Positions 57,395 through 64,000 of a stretch of DNA of 64,000 nt are shown one piece after another (the stretch's first letter is position 1; each line of letters starts with the position of its first letter). The notes below the pieces were generated by a model. The model worked only from the letters and a program-made list of their open reading frames with translations, ran no database searches and was not told where the DNA came from. The position numbers and the translations under genes are program-made. The stretch lies in NCBI RefSeq assembly GCF_010723735.1, contig NZ_BLLB01000002.1:1798001-1862000 (forward strand). The letters are read 5' to 3'. Origin of the DNA: Mycolicibacterium hippocampi. GTDB lineage: Bacteria > Actinomycetota > Actinomycetes > Mycobacteriales > Mycobacteriaceae.

Positions 57395-57575
57395 GTTCCA
57401 CCGAAGACCGTCGGTCACCGATGAGCGCTTGCGCGAATCGGTTGAAGGTCCCGGATCACCGGGCGGCCCACGTAGGAGGACGAGGTTAGCCTGTGCGCGC
57501 CCCGACCTGTCTGCGTCGGGGCGTTCGTCTTTTCCGGCCCTGCCCCCGGCGGTTGCACACACCAACGAGGAGGCA
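57395..57575 (+). ncRNA. Ribosomal protein L10 leader
   Basis: The 185-nt transcribed leader contains segments typical of the actinobacterial L10 leader (ACCGAAGACCGTCGGT at about 57399 and GGGCGGCCCACGTAGGAGGA at about 57461-57481) where the L10-L7/L12 complex binds. It ends in a hairpin CGCCCCGAC (57498-57506) / GTCGGGGCG (57515-57523) followed by TTCGTCTTTT, which may act as an attenuator. Limits of the leader are approximate. Confidence 0.7.
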
Positions 57576-57578
57576 TGC

Positions 57579-58112
57579 ATGGCCAAAGATGACAAGGCCG
57601 CCGCGGTTGCCGACATCGTCGAACGGTTCAACTCGTCGACGGCAACGGTCGTCACCGAGTACCGAGGACTCTCGGTGACCAACCTGGCCGAGCTTCGGCG
57701 GTCGCTGGGCGACACCGCCAGCTACCGCGTCGCCAAGAACACGCTGGTCAAGCGTGCCGCGGCAGAGGCGGGCATCGAGGGTCTCGACGAGATGTTCGTC
57801 GGGCCGACCGCGATCGCGTTCGTCAAGGGCGAGGCCGTCGACGCCGCCAAGGCGATCAAGACCTTCGCCAAGGAGAACAAGGCGCTGGTCATCAAGGGCG
57901 GCTACATGGACGGCCGTGCGCTGTCCGTGGACGAGGTCAACCGCATTGCGGACCTCGAGTCGCGCGAGGTGCTGCTGGCCAAGATGGCCGGCGCGATGAA
58001 GGCGAATCTGTCCAAGGCCGCCGGCCTGTTCAACGCTCCGGCGTCGCAGGTGGCCCGGTTGGCAGCCGCGCTGCAGGAGAAGAAGGCCGGCGACGACCCG
58101 GACACCGCGTAA
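57579..58112 (+). CDS. rplJ: 50S ribosomal protein L10
   Basis: 177 residues from ATG 57579 with GAGGAGG immediately upstream. Conserved segments: [42 protein letters not shown] [15 protein letters not shown] and the C-terminal helix [20 protein letters not shown] that binds L7/L12 dimers. It represses its own translation with L7/L12 through the leader. The frame remains open upstream of the ATG, but that stretch is leader. Confidence 0.99.
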   Translation: MAKDDKAAAVADIVERFNSSTATVVTEYRGLSVTNLAELRRSLGDTASYRVAKNTLVKRAAAEAGIEGLDEMFVGPTAIAFVKGEAVDAAKAIKTFAKENKALVIKGGYMDGRALSVDEVNRIADLESREVLLAKMAGAMKANLSKAAGLFNAPASQVARLAAALQEKKAGDDPDTA

Positions 58113-58158
58113 CACCCCACAACCACCAGCCAAGAAGTAAACACGGAAGGACCACATC

Positions 58159-58545
58159 ATGGCCAAGCTGTCCACTGACGATCTGCTCGACGCGTTCAAG
58201 GAACTGACGCTGCTGGAGCTCTCGGAGTTCATCAAGAAGTTCGAGGAGACCTTCGACGTCACCGCCGCTGCGCCGGTCGCCGTCGCCGGGCCCGCCGCTG
58301 CGGCCGCGCCCGCCGAGGCCGCCGAGGAGCAGTCCGAATTCGACGTCATCCTCGAGGGTGCCGGCGACAAGAAGATCGGCGTCATCAAGGTCGTCCGCGA
58401 GATCGTTTCCGGTCTGGGCCTCAAGGAGGCCAAGGATCTGGTCGACGGCGCCCCCAAGCCGCTGCTCGAGAAGGTTTCCAAGGAAGCCGCCGACGAGGCC
58501 AAGGGCAAGCTCGAGGCCGCCGGCGCTTCGGTCACCGTCAAGTAG
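58159..58545 (+). CDS. rplL: 50S ribosomal protein L7/L12
   Basis: 128 residues. N-terminal dimerisation domain [28 protein letters not shown], Ala-rich hinge and C-terminal factor-binding domain [48 protein letters not shown] with AAGGACC upstream. It follows rplJ by 46 nt; the pair is followed by a long hairpin. Confidence 0.99.
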   Translation: MAKLSTDDLLDAFKELTLLELSEFIKKFEETFDVTAAAPVAVAGPAAAAAPAEAAEEQSEFDVILEGAGDKKIGVIKVVREIVSGLGLKEAKDLVDGAPKPLLEKVSKEAADEAKGKLEAAGASVTVK

Positions 58546-58554
58546 TCGCGTCCG

Positions 58555-58591
58555 CTGTAGGGCTGGTCTGGCAAACAGACCGGCCCTACAG
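58555..58591 (+). terminator. Long hairpin after rplL
   Basis: Sixteen pairs between 58555-58570 and 58576-58591 (one G-T wobble), loop GCAAA, 9 nt past the rplL stop. It lacks a full U-tract (TCGTTTCGGG follows), as is common for mycobacterial terminators. Confidence 0.75.
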
Positions 58592-58710
58592 TCGTTTCGG
58601 GCTCTTGTTCACCGACCGAGTGTTGTCGCGTGGGGCCGTAGGTTACAGTGACTCAAGCCACAGGCGGGGAACATGTGGCGTGGCGTCGAGCATTGGCGAG
58701 AGGAATTCGC

Positions 58711-59790
58711 GTGGGTATTGGTATTCAGGTTGAGGGACTGACGAAGTCCTTCGGTCCCCAGCGAATCTGGGAGGACGTGACGTTCGACCTCCCCGCGGGT
58801 GAGGTCAGCGTTCTGCTGGGCCCCTCCGGTACCGGCAAGTCGGTGTTCCTCAAGTCGCTGATCGGCCTGCTGCGCCCAGAGCGCGGCAAGATCATCGTCG
58901 ACGGCACCAACATCATCGAGTGCTCCGCCAAGGAGCTCTACGAGATCCGCACGCTGTTCGGCGTGATGTTCCAGGACGGCGCCCTGTTCGGCTCGATGAG
59001 CCTCTACGACAACACGGCCTTCCCGTTGCGTGAGCACACCAAGAAGAAGGAAAGCGAAATCCGTCAGATCGTGATGGAGAAGCTGGACCTGGTGGGCCTC
59101 GGCGGTGACGAGACCAAGTTCCCCGGTGAGATCTCCGGTGGTATGCGCAAGCGCGCCGGTCTGGCCCGCTCCCTGGTGCTCGACCCGCAGATCATCCTCT
59201 GCGACGAGCCGGACTCGGGTCTGGACCCGGTCCGTACGGCCTACCTGTCGCAGCTCTTGATCGACATCAACGCCCAGATCGACTGCACGATCCTGATCGT
59301 CACGCACAACATCAACATCGCCCGCACCGTCCCCGACAACATGGGCATGCTGTTCCGCAAGAAGCTGGTGATGTTCGGCCCCCGCGAGGTGCTGCTGACC
59401 AGTGACGAGCCCGTCGTCAAGCAGTTCCTCAACGGTCGCCGCCTCGGCCCGATCGGTATGTCGGAGGAGAAGGACGAAGGCACGATGGCCGAAGAGCAGG
59501 CCATGGCCGACGCCGGACACCATGACGGTGGTGTCGAGGAGATCGAGGGTGTGCCGCCGCAGATCCAGGCGACCCCGGGGATGCCGGAGCGTCAGGCCGT
59601 CGGTCGCCGTCAGGCCCGGGTGCGCGAGATCATGCACACGTTGCCGCCCGCTGCGCAGGAAGCCATCCGCGACGACCTCGAGGGCACCCACAAGTACGCC
59701 GCGCACGAATTCGGGGGCGAGCCCGCCGTCCACCATCGCGCCGAAGACGACGCCCCCACCGGTCGTATCCCGGTGGCCGGCGATCGCTGA
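58711..59790 (+). CDS. mkl: ABC transporter ATP-binding protein Mkl (Mce import)
   Basis: 359 residues (M. tuberculosis Mkl: 359). Walker A LLGPSGTGKSVFLKSL, Q-loop MFQDGALFGSM, signature ISGGMRKRAGLARSL, Walker B IILCDEPDSGLDPV and H-loop VTHNI are all present, plus the MlaF-type C-terminal extension (GPIGMSEEKDEGTMAEEQAMA, RVREIMHTLPPAAQ). It powers the YrbE/Mce lipid importers. The GTG at 58711 is favoured because GAGAGGA precedes it; the frame begins at 58648. In M. tuberculosis two genes (Rv0653c and Rv0654) lie between rplL and mkl, but here the two are adjacent. Confidence 0.96.
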   Translation: MGIGIQVEGLTKSFGPQRIWEDVTFDLPAGEVSVLLGPSGTGKSVFLKSLIGLLRPERGKIIVDGTNIIECSAKELYEIRTLFGVMFQDGALFGSMSLYDNTAFPLREHTKKKESEIRQIVMEKLDLVGLGGDETKFPGEISGGMRKRAGLARSLVLDPQIILCDEPDSGLDPVRTAYLSQLLIDINAQIDCTILIVTHNINIARTVPDNMGMLFRKKLVMFGPREVLLTSDEPVVKQFLNGRRLGPIGMSEEKDEGTMAEEQAMADAGHHDGGVEEIEGVPPQIQATPGMPERQAVGRRQARVREIMHTLPPAAQEAIRDDLEGTHKYAAHEFGGEPAVHHRAEDDAPTGRIPVAGDR

Positions 59791-59812
59791 CCGACACACA
59801 CTCACCGGGTAA

Positions 59813-59841
59813 GCGCCCGTCCGGCATTGCCGGGCGGGCGC
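59813..59841 (+). terminator. Hairpin after mkl
   Basis: 13-bp stem 59813-59825 / 59829-59841 (one G-T wobble) with a 3-nt loop, 22 nt past the mkl stop and followed by GCACCCGTTTCT. It ends the mkl transcript. Confidence 0.7.
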
Positions 59842-60103
59842 GCACCCGTTTCTGGGCACCCCCTGCCTGAGCCGTCCGCGGGCCCCTGCAGATCCAGCAA
59901 CCGGACAAAAGGCGCGACAGCGGCTGTCGGCCGATCGTGGTGACGCGGCGTCTCCCGTTGCTGATTCCGCAGGTACATGACAGAAAATATCCTGCTTGGC
60001 GCGGGTCGGTCGCCGGCAAACTGTCGACCTCTACTCGATACTTGCCGTGCAAGCAGTCTGATCTCTTCTTCTCTACGCGCGTCAATTTTGCAATCGTGAG
60101 GTC
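59842..60103. other. Intergenic region without a gene
   Basis: 262 nt between the mkl terminator and the promoter of the secreted hydrolase gene. GC content falls toward the right (runs such as AAAATATCC and TCTTCTTCTCTAC). No frame with codon bias or family similarity was found; it may hold upstream control sites of the hydrolase. Confidence 0.6.
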
Positions 60104-60143
60104 TTGCAAAGTTGTTGTGCTCGCCTATACAGTTTGCCAGAAT
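60104..60143 (+). promoter_or_regulatory. Promoter of hydrolase 1, sharing a motif with hydrolase 2
   Basis: TTGCAA (60104-60109), 16 nt, TATACA (60126-60131). The following ATACAGTTTGCCAGAAT (60127-60143) recurs with 15 of 17 identities at 62097-62113 ahead of the paralogue. Confidence 0.6.
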
Positions 60144-60219
60144 CGCATTTTCGCGCAGAAAACCGGCAGTCGAGAGGTTTCCGCGCCGGCACTCCGCGAT
60201 TTTTCCGAACAGGAGGACC

Positions 60220-62061
60220 ATGGTCGACCGCTATCGGGCTTGGCTGGGGGCAGGCGTACTAGCGGGGGGTGTTTCCGCAGCGATGCTGGCAGGCGCCGGC
60301 GTGGCTACCGCGGACGACGGATCGGCATCACGTTCGGATGCCTCGGGGTCCGAGGGTTCCAGCGATTCCACCAAGTCCAAAAAATCCGACGACTCCGACG
60401 CGGACAGCAAAAAGCCCACCCGGACGTCTCGCGCCGACTCCGCAACGGACTCGGACACTTCGACCGACGACCGCGACAAGCGCGACACCGATCCCGAGTC
60501 GGAAATCGACCCCGGTGAGACCGACCCCGGTGAGACCGACCCCGACGAGACCGATCCCGCCGATGAGACCGGCCAGGACGGCGAGACCGAATCCGATCCT
60601 GAATCCGGGGACACCCCGGATGAGACCCCGGAGAACACCCCCGACGTTGCGTCGGGCACGGGCGGGAAGCACCGGGCGCCTGAGGTCGAGCCTGAAACCA
60701 AAGCCCAGACCCAGACCGAGGACGTAGTCGACACCGAGACCGAGGATGTAGCCGAGGCCGAGGCCGAGCCCGAGGCCGAGGTTCCGGTTGCGGGGGAGGA
60801 CATCGTCGCCGACCCGGTCGACGAGCAGGAGCCCGAAGCGCCCGTCGACGATGCCGAAGTGCCGAGTGGGTTCGTGTCGAGCATCGAGGCCGACATCAGC
60901 AGCGGCGACGGCGCCGTGGTGATGCGGGCAGCCGCGCAGAGCGCGCCGGGGCTGGATTCCACCCCGTCGGAGTTGCTCACCTTGCTGAACAGCGTGGGCT
61001 CGCTCGTGTACAACTTCTACACCAGCGCCATGCAGTTCCTCGCCGGTCCTGCGCGGGCGCCCTTCGGCAGCAGCGTGCGCGTCGAGAGGTCGACGTTGAC
61101 GATCGGCGACGGCGTCGAAGTCGCCGCGGACTGGTACTTCCCCGACAACGACGAACCGCCCACCGGGCTGATCTACTTCCAGCATGGGTTCCTCGCCACC
61201 GCCTCCTTCTACAACGCGACGGCGGCGTACCTGGCGGAGAAGACGAACAGCATCGTCGTCGCACCCACGCTGACGTGGAACATCTTCGACACAGCCAACT
61301 ACCCGCTGATGCTGCCGGAGACCCACCGCGCGATTGCCGACCTGTTCGCCGGTGACCGGGCAGCGCTCAACACCAGCGCGCAGGCCGCGGGATTCGGCGG
61401 GACGCTGCCCACCCGGCTGGTGCTGGCCGGCCATTCGGCAGGCGGTGGACTGGTCACCGGAACCGCCGGTTACATGGCCGAGCTCGGGATCGCCGACGAC
61501 CTGGCCGGTGTGGTGATGCTGGACGGAGCCGGGCACCTCGACTACATGAGCTCGGATCTGGCCAAGATCCCGCACTCGATTCCGGTCTACAACCTGGCTG
61601 CCGAACCCTACAGCTGGAACACCTTCGGAGACGCCAACCTGCGACTCGCGCAGGCACGGCCCGGGATGTTCACCGGCGTCGTCGTCGATGGCGGTAGTCA
61701 CTCCGATTCGATGCAGAGCAGCAATCCGGTGATCCAGTTTGCTGCCTACCTCGCGACCGGTTTCTCGTCCCCGTTGAACGTCTGGGCCAACGAGGTCCTC
61801 GCCTCCGGCTGGATCAACGACATGTTCCACGGCACCCACACCACCGGCCTGTATGGCACCTCAGGTTCCACCGTGAGCATCGCCATCGGTTGGTGGACAG
61901 CATCGGCGCAGGTGGTCCCCGCTGAGCACGTCGATCTCAGCTTCGTGGACACGGTGTACGCATGCCTGCTGAACCCGACCACCCAGAACTGCACCTACGT
62001 GCCGTTCTGGAAGCCGGCGGACAGCACCGCGACGCGACGTCCGGGGACTTTCGCGGCCTGA
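60220..62061 (+). CDS. Secreted acidic-repeat alpha/beta hydrolase, paralogue 1
   Basis: 613 residues, ATG 60220 with AGGAGG upstream. Signal peptide: YRAWLGAGVLAGGVSAAMLAGAGVATA (about 4-31). Residues about 32-220 are a low-complexity region rich in Asp, Glu, Ser and Thr with DPGET and EPEAE repeats. The hydrolase domain (about 260-605) has FQHGFLATASFYN, the elbow LAGHSAGGGLVTG (Ser), MLDGAGHLDYM and the late VVDGGSHSDSM. It resembles the second gene downstream throughout. The substrate is unknown; cell-wall esters are plausible because of the secreted location. Confidence 0.82.
   Translation: MVDRYRAWLGAGVLAGGVSAAMLAGAGVATADDGSASRSDASGSEGSSDSTKSKKSDDSDADSKKPTRTSRADSATDSDTSTDDRDKRDTDPESEIDPGETDPGETDPDETDPADETGQDGETESDPESGDTPDETPENTPDVASGTGGKHRAPEVEPETKAQTQTEDVVDTETEDVAEAEAEPEAEVPVAGEDIVADPVDEQEPEAPVDDAEVPSGFVSSIEADISSGDGAVVMRAAAQSAPGLDSTPSELLTLLNSVGSLVYNFYTSAMQFLAGPARAPFGSSVRVERSTLTIGDGVEVAADWYFPDNDEPPTGLIYFQHGFLATASFYNATAAYLAEKTNSIVVAPTLTWNIFDTANYPLMLPETHRAIADLFAGDRAALNTSAQAAGFGGTLPTRLVLAGHSAGGGLVTGTAGYMAELGIADDLAGVVMLDGAGHLDYMSSDLAKIPHSIPVYNLAAEPYSWNTFGDANLRLAQARPGMFTGVVVDGGSHSDSMQSSNPVIQFAAYLATGFSSPLNVWANEVLASGWINDMFHGTHTTGLYGTSGSTVSIAIGWWTASAQVVPAEHVDLSFVDTVYACLLNPTTQNCTYVPFWKPADSTATRRPGTFAA
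60508..60552 (+). repeat. 15-nt tandem repeats in hydrolase 1
   Basis: GACCCCGGTGAGACC occurs at 60508-60522 and 60523-60537, and a one-base-varied copy at 60538-60552. They encode repeated Asp-Pro-Gly-Glu-Thr. Confidence 0.85.
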
Positions 62062-62096
62062 TCGCCGAAACCCACATCGTAGGCCGGTACACCGCG

Positions 62097-62113
62097 ATAC
62101 GGTTTGCCAGATT
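62097..62113 (+). promoter_or_regulatory. Shared promoter-proximal motif ahead of hydrolase 2
   Basis: ATACGGTTTGCCAGATT, matching 60127-60143 at 15 of 17 bases, located 15 nt upstream of the hydrolase 2 start, a position consistent with a -10 box or a regulator site. Confidence 0.5.
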
Positions 62114-62128
62114 TGAACGGGGGCAACG

Positions 62129-63937
62129 ATGTACGAGCGTGTGTCGATGATGGTGGGCGCCGGTGTCATCACCGCCGGTGTCTCGGCGGCCATGCTGGCC
62201 GGGGCCGGAGTGGCGATAGCTGCCACAGAGCCGGGCACCGGTAGCGAGTCGTCGACGTCGGACACCTCGGACCCCGGTGGCGCACGCAGCGAGCCGGACG
62301 GCTCCGGTACAGCTCCCAAGTCGCGGGACCGCGGCCAGGACGACGACACCGAGCCTGAGGCTGTGCAGTCGGAGGAGACCGAGGAGACCGAGGAGACCGA
62401 GGAGGCCGAGGAGACCGAGGAGGCTGAGGAGACCGAGTCCGAGGTTGAGGAGACCGAGGAGGACACCGAACAGGCTGCCGACGAACCTGAATCCGACGCC
62501 GACGAACCCGAGTCCGAGGTCGCCGACGAGCCTGACATCGCAGCCGCGGAGCCCAGCGAAGAAATCGACGAAACGGTGGTCGAACCGGCGGACCTGACGG
62601 CTGAGGTCGTCGCCGACGTCGCCGATGCCCCGGCTGACGAGCCCGCAGCTGACGAGCCCGCAGCTGATCAGTCTGCCGACGTGGAGCGCGCCGAAAGCGA
62701 GCCGACGCCGGCGACGACCCGGCTTGCGACGGTGGCGACAACGATCGACGAGCCCACGGCTCAGGCATCGGCCCCACGGCAGACCCTGCTCAGCATCGCC
62801 GGGACGATCGTCTTCAACCTCTACTCGTTCGCCGTCAGGGTGTTCGGCGGACCACCGCTTCTCCCCTGGGGCAGCACCACCACGGTGCGCACCTCCCGGC
62901 TGTCGATCGACTGCGGCGACGGCTACGAGGTGCCCGCCGACTGGTACGTGCCGGAAGGCCCGGCGCCGACCCAACTGATCTATTTGCAGCACGGTTTCCT
63001 GGCCGCCGGGCCGTTCTACAGCTACACCGCGACCCGGTTGGCCGAGGCGACCGGGAGCATCGTCGTCGCCACATCGCTGACCTCGAACTTCCTGGCGTGT
63101 GACGGATGCTGGGTCGGCGGCTCGCCGATGCACGAGGCGGTGGCGGACCTGTTCGTCGACGGCAACACCGCTCTTGCCGACAGCGCGCTCGCGGCCGGCT
63201 ACAGCTCGACGCTGCTCGACGGGGTGCACGACGTCGTCCTCATCGGGCACTCCGCCGGAGGTGGGCTGGCCGCGGGAGCCGGGGGCTACATGGCCGGCAA
63301 CGGCACGATCGACCGGCTTGCCGGCGTGGTCATGCTGGACGGCGTCGGCTTCGGCGACGTGCTGCCCGAGGCCCTCACCGTGCTGCCCGACGACGTGCCG
63401 ATCTACAACCTCGCCGGCAAGGCCTACTACTGGAACATGAACGGGTCCTCCGGCATCGCGCTCGAGGAGGCCCGCCCCGGCGAGTTCACCGGTGTGCGGC
63501 TGGTCGGAGGATTGCACTCCGACACGATGCTGGGTGGAAACCCGCTGATCCAGGCCGGTCTGAACCTGGTCACCGGCTGGTCGAGGGTCGAGAACGTCAA
63601 GGCCGCCGAGATCCTCAGCGCGGCCTGGATCAACGACATGTTCGCCGGGGCGCCGACGCCGGGGTCACCGTACTACGGCGCCGCAGGAGAGCTGCTGGAG
63701 ATCGACACGCCCAGGGGCACCGCCACGGCCTACGTGATGCCCGGTCCGCCGCAGCGGCTGACGCTGATCGACAAGCTGTTCCAGTTCTTCTCGGACCTCG
63801 TGTTCGGTCTCGACTTCGCGACCTGCGTCGTGCCGTCGGCAGAAAACTCGCCGCTTTCTGCGCCCAACACGCTTCTATCTCTTGACGACGGGGCGAAACC
63901 GGGCCAATCTATTGGCCAGCAATGTATGCAGGGATGA
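62129..63937 (+). CDS. Secreted acidic-repeat alpha/beta hydrolase, paralogue 2
   Basis: 602 residues; GGGGG 6 nt before ATG 62129. Signal peptide VSMMVGAGVITAGVSAAMLAGAGVAIA (about 5-31). Residues about 32-205 are strongly acidic, with ETEETEETEEAEETEEAEET. The hydrolase domain (about 220-590) has LIYLQHGFLAAGPFYSY, IGHSAGGGLAAGAGGYMAG (nucleophile Ser), VMLDGVGFGDVL and LVGGLHSDTMLGG. The domain is the same as in paralogue 1, in tandem (67-nt gap). Two features suggest surface display: the long acidic linker and the cysteines ID-CGDG, LACDGC-W, DFATC and QQC. Confidence 0.82.
   Translation: MYERVSMMVGAGVITAGVSAAMLAGAGVAIAATEPGTGSESSTSDTSDPGGARSEPDGSGTAPKSRDRGQDDDTEPEAVQSEETEETEETEEAEETEEAEETESEVEETEEDTEQAADEPESDADEPESEVADEPDIAAAEPSEEIDETVVEPADLTAEVVADVADAPADEPAADEPAADQSADVERAESEPTPATTRLATVATTIDEPTAQASAPRQTLLSIAGTIVFNLYSFAVRVFGGPPLLPWGSTTTVRTSRLSIDCGDGYEVPADWYVPEGPAPTQLIYLQHGFLAAGPFYSYTATRLAEATGSIVVATSLTSNFLACDGCWVGGSPMHEAVADLFVDGNTALADSALAAGYSSTLLDGVHDVVLIGHSAGGGLAAGAGGYMAGNGTIDRLAGVVMLDGVGFGDVLPEALTVLPDDVPIYNLAGKAYYWNMNGSSGIALEEARPGEFTGVRLVGGLHSDTMLGGNPLIQAGLNLVTGWSRVENVKAAEILSAAWINDMFAGAPTPGSPYYGAAGELLEIDTPRGTATAYVMPGPPQRLTLIDKLFQFFSDLVFGLDFATCVVPSAENSPLSAPNTLLSLDDGAKPGQSIGQQCMQG
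62372..62467 (+). repeat. 9-nt GAGGAGACC tandem repeats in hydrolase 2
   Basis: Three exact GAGGAGACC units (62372-62398) are followed by variants (GAGGAGGCC, GAGGAGACC, GAGGAGGCT) to about 62467. They encode Glu-Glu-Thr repeats. Copy number could change by slippage without changing frame. Confidence 0.88.
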
Positions 63938-64000
63938 GAGTGACCAGGGACGCCAGCCAGCGCCCCGCCGGCTCCGGCATGCGGAACGCCGGCGGCGTTT
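63934..64000 (+). CDS. Start of a further reading frame, cut by window edge
   Basis: ATG 63934 overlaps the hydrolase 2 stop as ATGA and the frame runs to the edge (MRVTRDASQRPAGSG); GTG 63940 is an alternative start with GGGA just upstream. Only about 22 codons are visible, so neither gene nor function is certain. Confidence 0.35.
   Translation, partial: MRVTRDASQRPAGSGMRNAGGV

Noticed and set aside
60328..61839. 503-codon minus-strand frame opposite hydrolase 1
   Set aside because: It is a mirror of the acidic repeat region giving Gly/Val/Leu repeats; no promoter or start site supports it.
62372..62467. CRISPR-like array
   Set aside because: Short 9-nt units without spacers, in frame inside a gene, encoding Glu-Glu-Thr.

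Overview
This is a contiguous piece of a GC-rich actinobacterial chromosome, almost certainly a rapidly growing Mycobacterium (Mycolicibacterium). The right two thirds follows, in order, the Mycobacterium tuberculosis block Rv0629c-Rv0655: recD-recB-recC, echA3, glyoxalase II, thrT-metT-rpmG, hadABC, trpT-secE-nusG-rplK-rplA, mycolic-acid methyltransferases, lipG, an ABC1 kinase, alpha-mannosidase, a fabD2-like gene, a ROK kinase, rplJ-rplL and mkl. An antigen 85 gene, a type III polyketide synthase and DUF3060 and DUF2510 proteins agree with this assignment. GTG and TTG starts are frequent.

Layout. 1-5 kb: a truncated antigen 85 mycolyltransferase, a PhyH dioxygenase, a TspO-like membrane protein and glycogen phosphorylase. 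5-8.5 kb: a MASE1-PAS-GGDEF diguanylate cyclase, then a divergent TetR/SDR pair bracketed by a 53-55 bp imperfect direct repeat. 8.5-13.4 kb: a tightly coupled operon MMPL - type III PKS - ICMT methyltransferase - FAD monooxygenase, resembling alkylresorcinol/polyketide-quinone clusters. 13.5-14.6 kb: an M15 peptidase lipoprotein and a small membrane protein. 14.7-19.8 kb: a cupin - TMAO demethylase (tdm) - trimethylamine monooxygenase (tmm) - tartrate/malate dehydrogenase-type cluster, read here as a trimethylamine-use operon. 19.9-23.2 kb: a pseudokinase-flippase membrane protein and two paralogous small secreted proteins. 23.5-31.8 kb: recCBD. 31.8-37.2 kb: DUF3060, FAD reductase, CorA, EchA3, DUF2510 and glyoxalase II. 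37.3-42.2 kb: tRNA, HAD dehydratase, Sec/NusG and L11/L1 genes. 42.6-46.9 kb: two mycolate methyltransferases, LipG and the ABC1 kinase. 47-51.5 kb: an accessory segment (MpaB-like oxygenase, TetR, two DinB proteins, DUF2243, WYL regulator) lying where M. tuberculosis passes directly from Rv0647c to Rv0648. 51.6-57.3 kb: a mannosidase-DUF7158-ROK operon. 57.4-59.8 kb: L10 leader, rplJ-rplL and mkl. 59.8-64 kb: two tandem secreted acidic-repeat alpha/beta hydrolases and the start of a further frame.

The strongest unexplained signals are a four-copy family of 65-67 bp palindromes with near-identical arms and related asymmetric central segments (1378, 2315, 23360, 48732), all just beyond stop codons; the repeat-flanked TetR-SDR cassette; the tmm-tdm operon in a mycobacterium; a perfect 11-bp-stem structured leader before rplA; and the tandem acidic-repeat hydrolases that share a promoter-proximal motif. 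No CRISPR array, transposase or prophage gene was seen.
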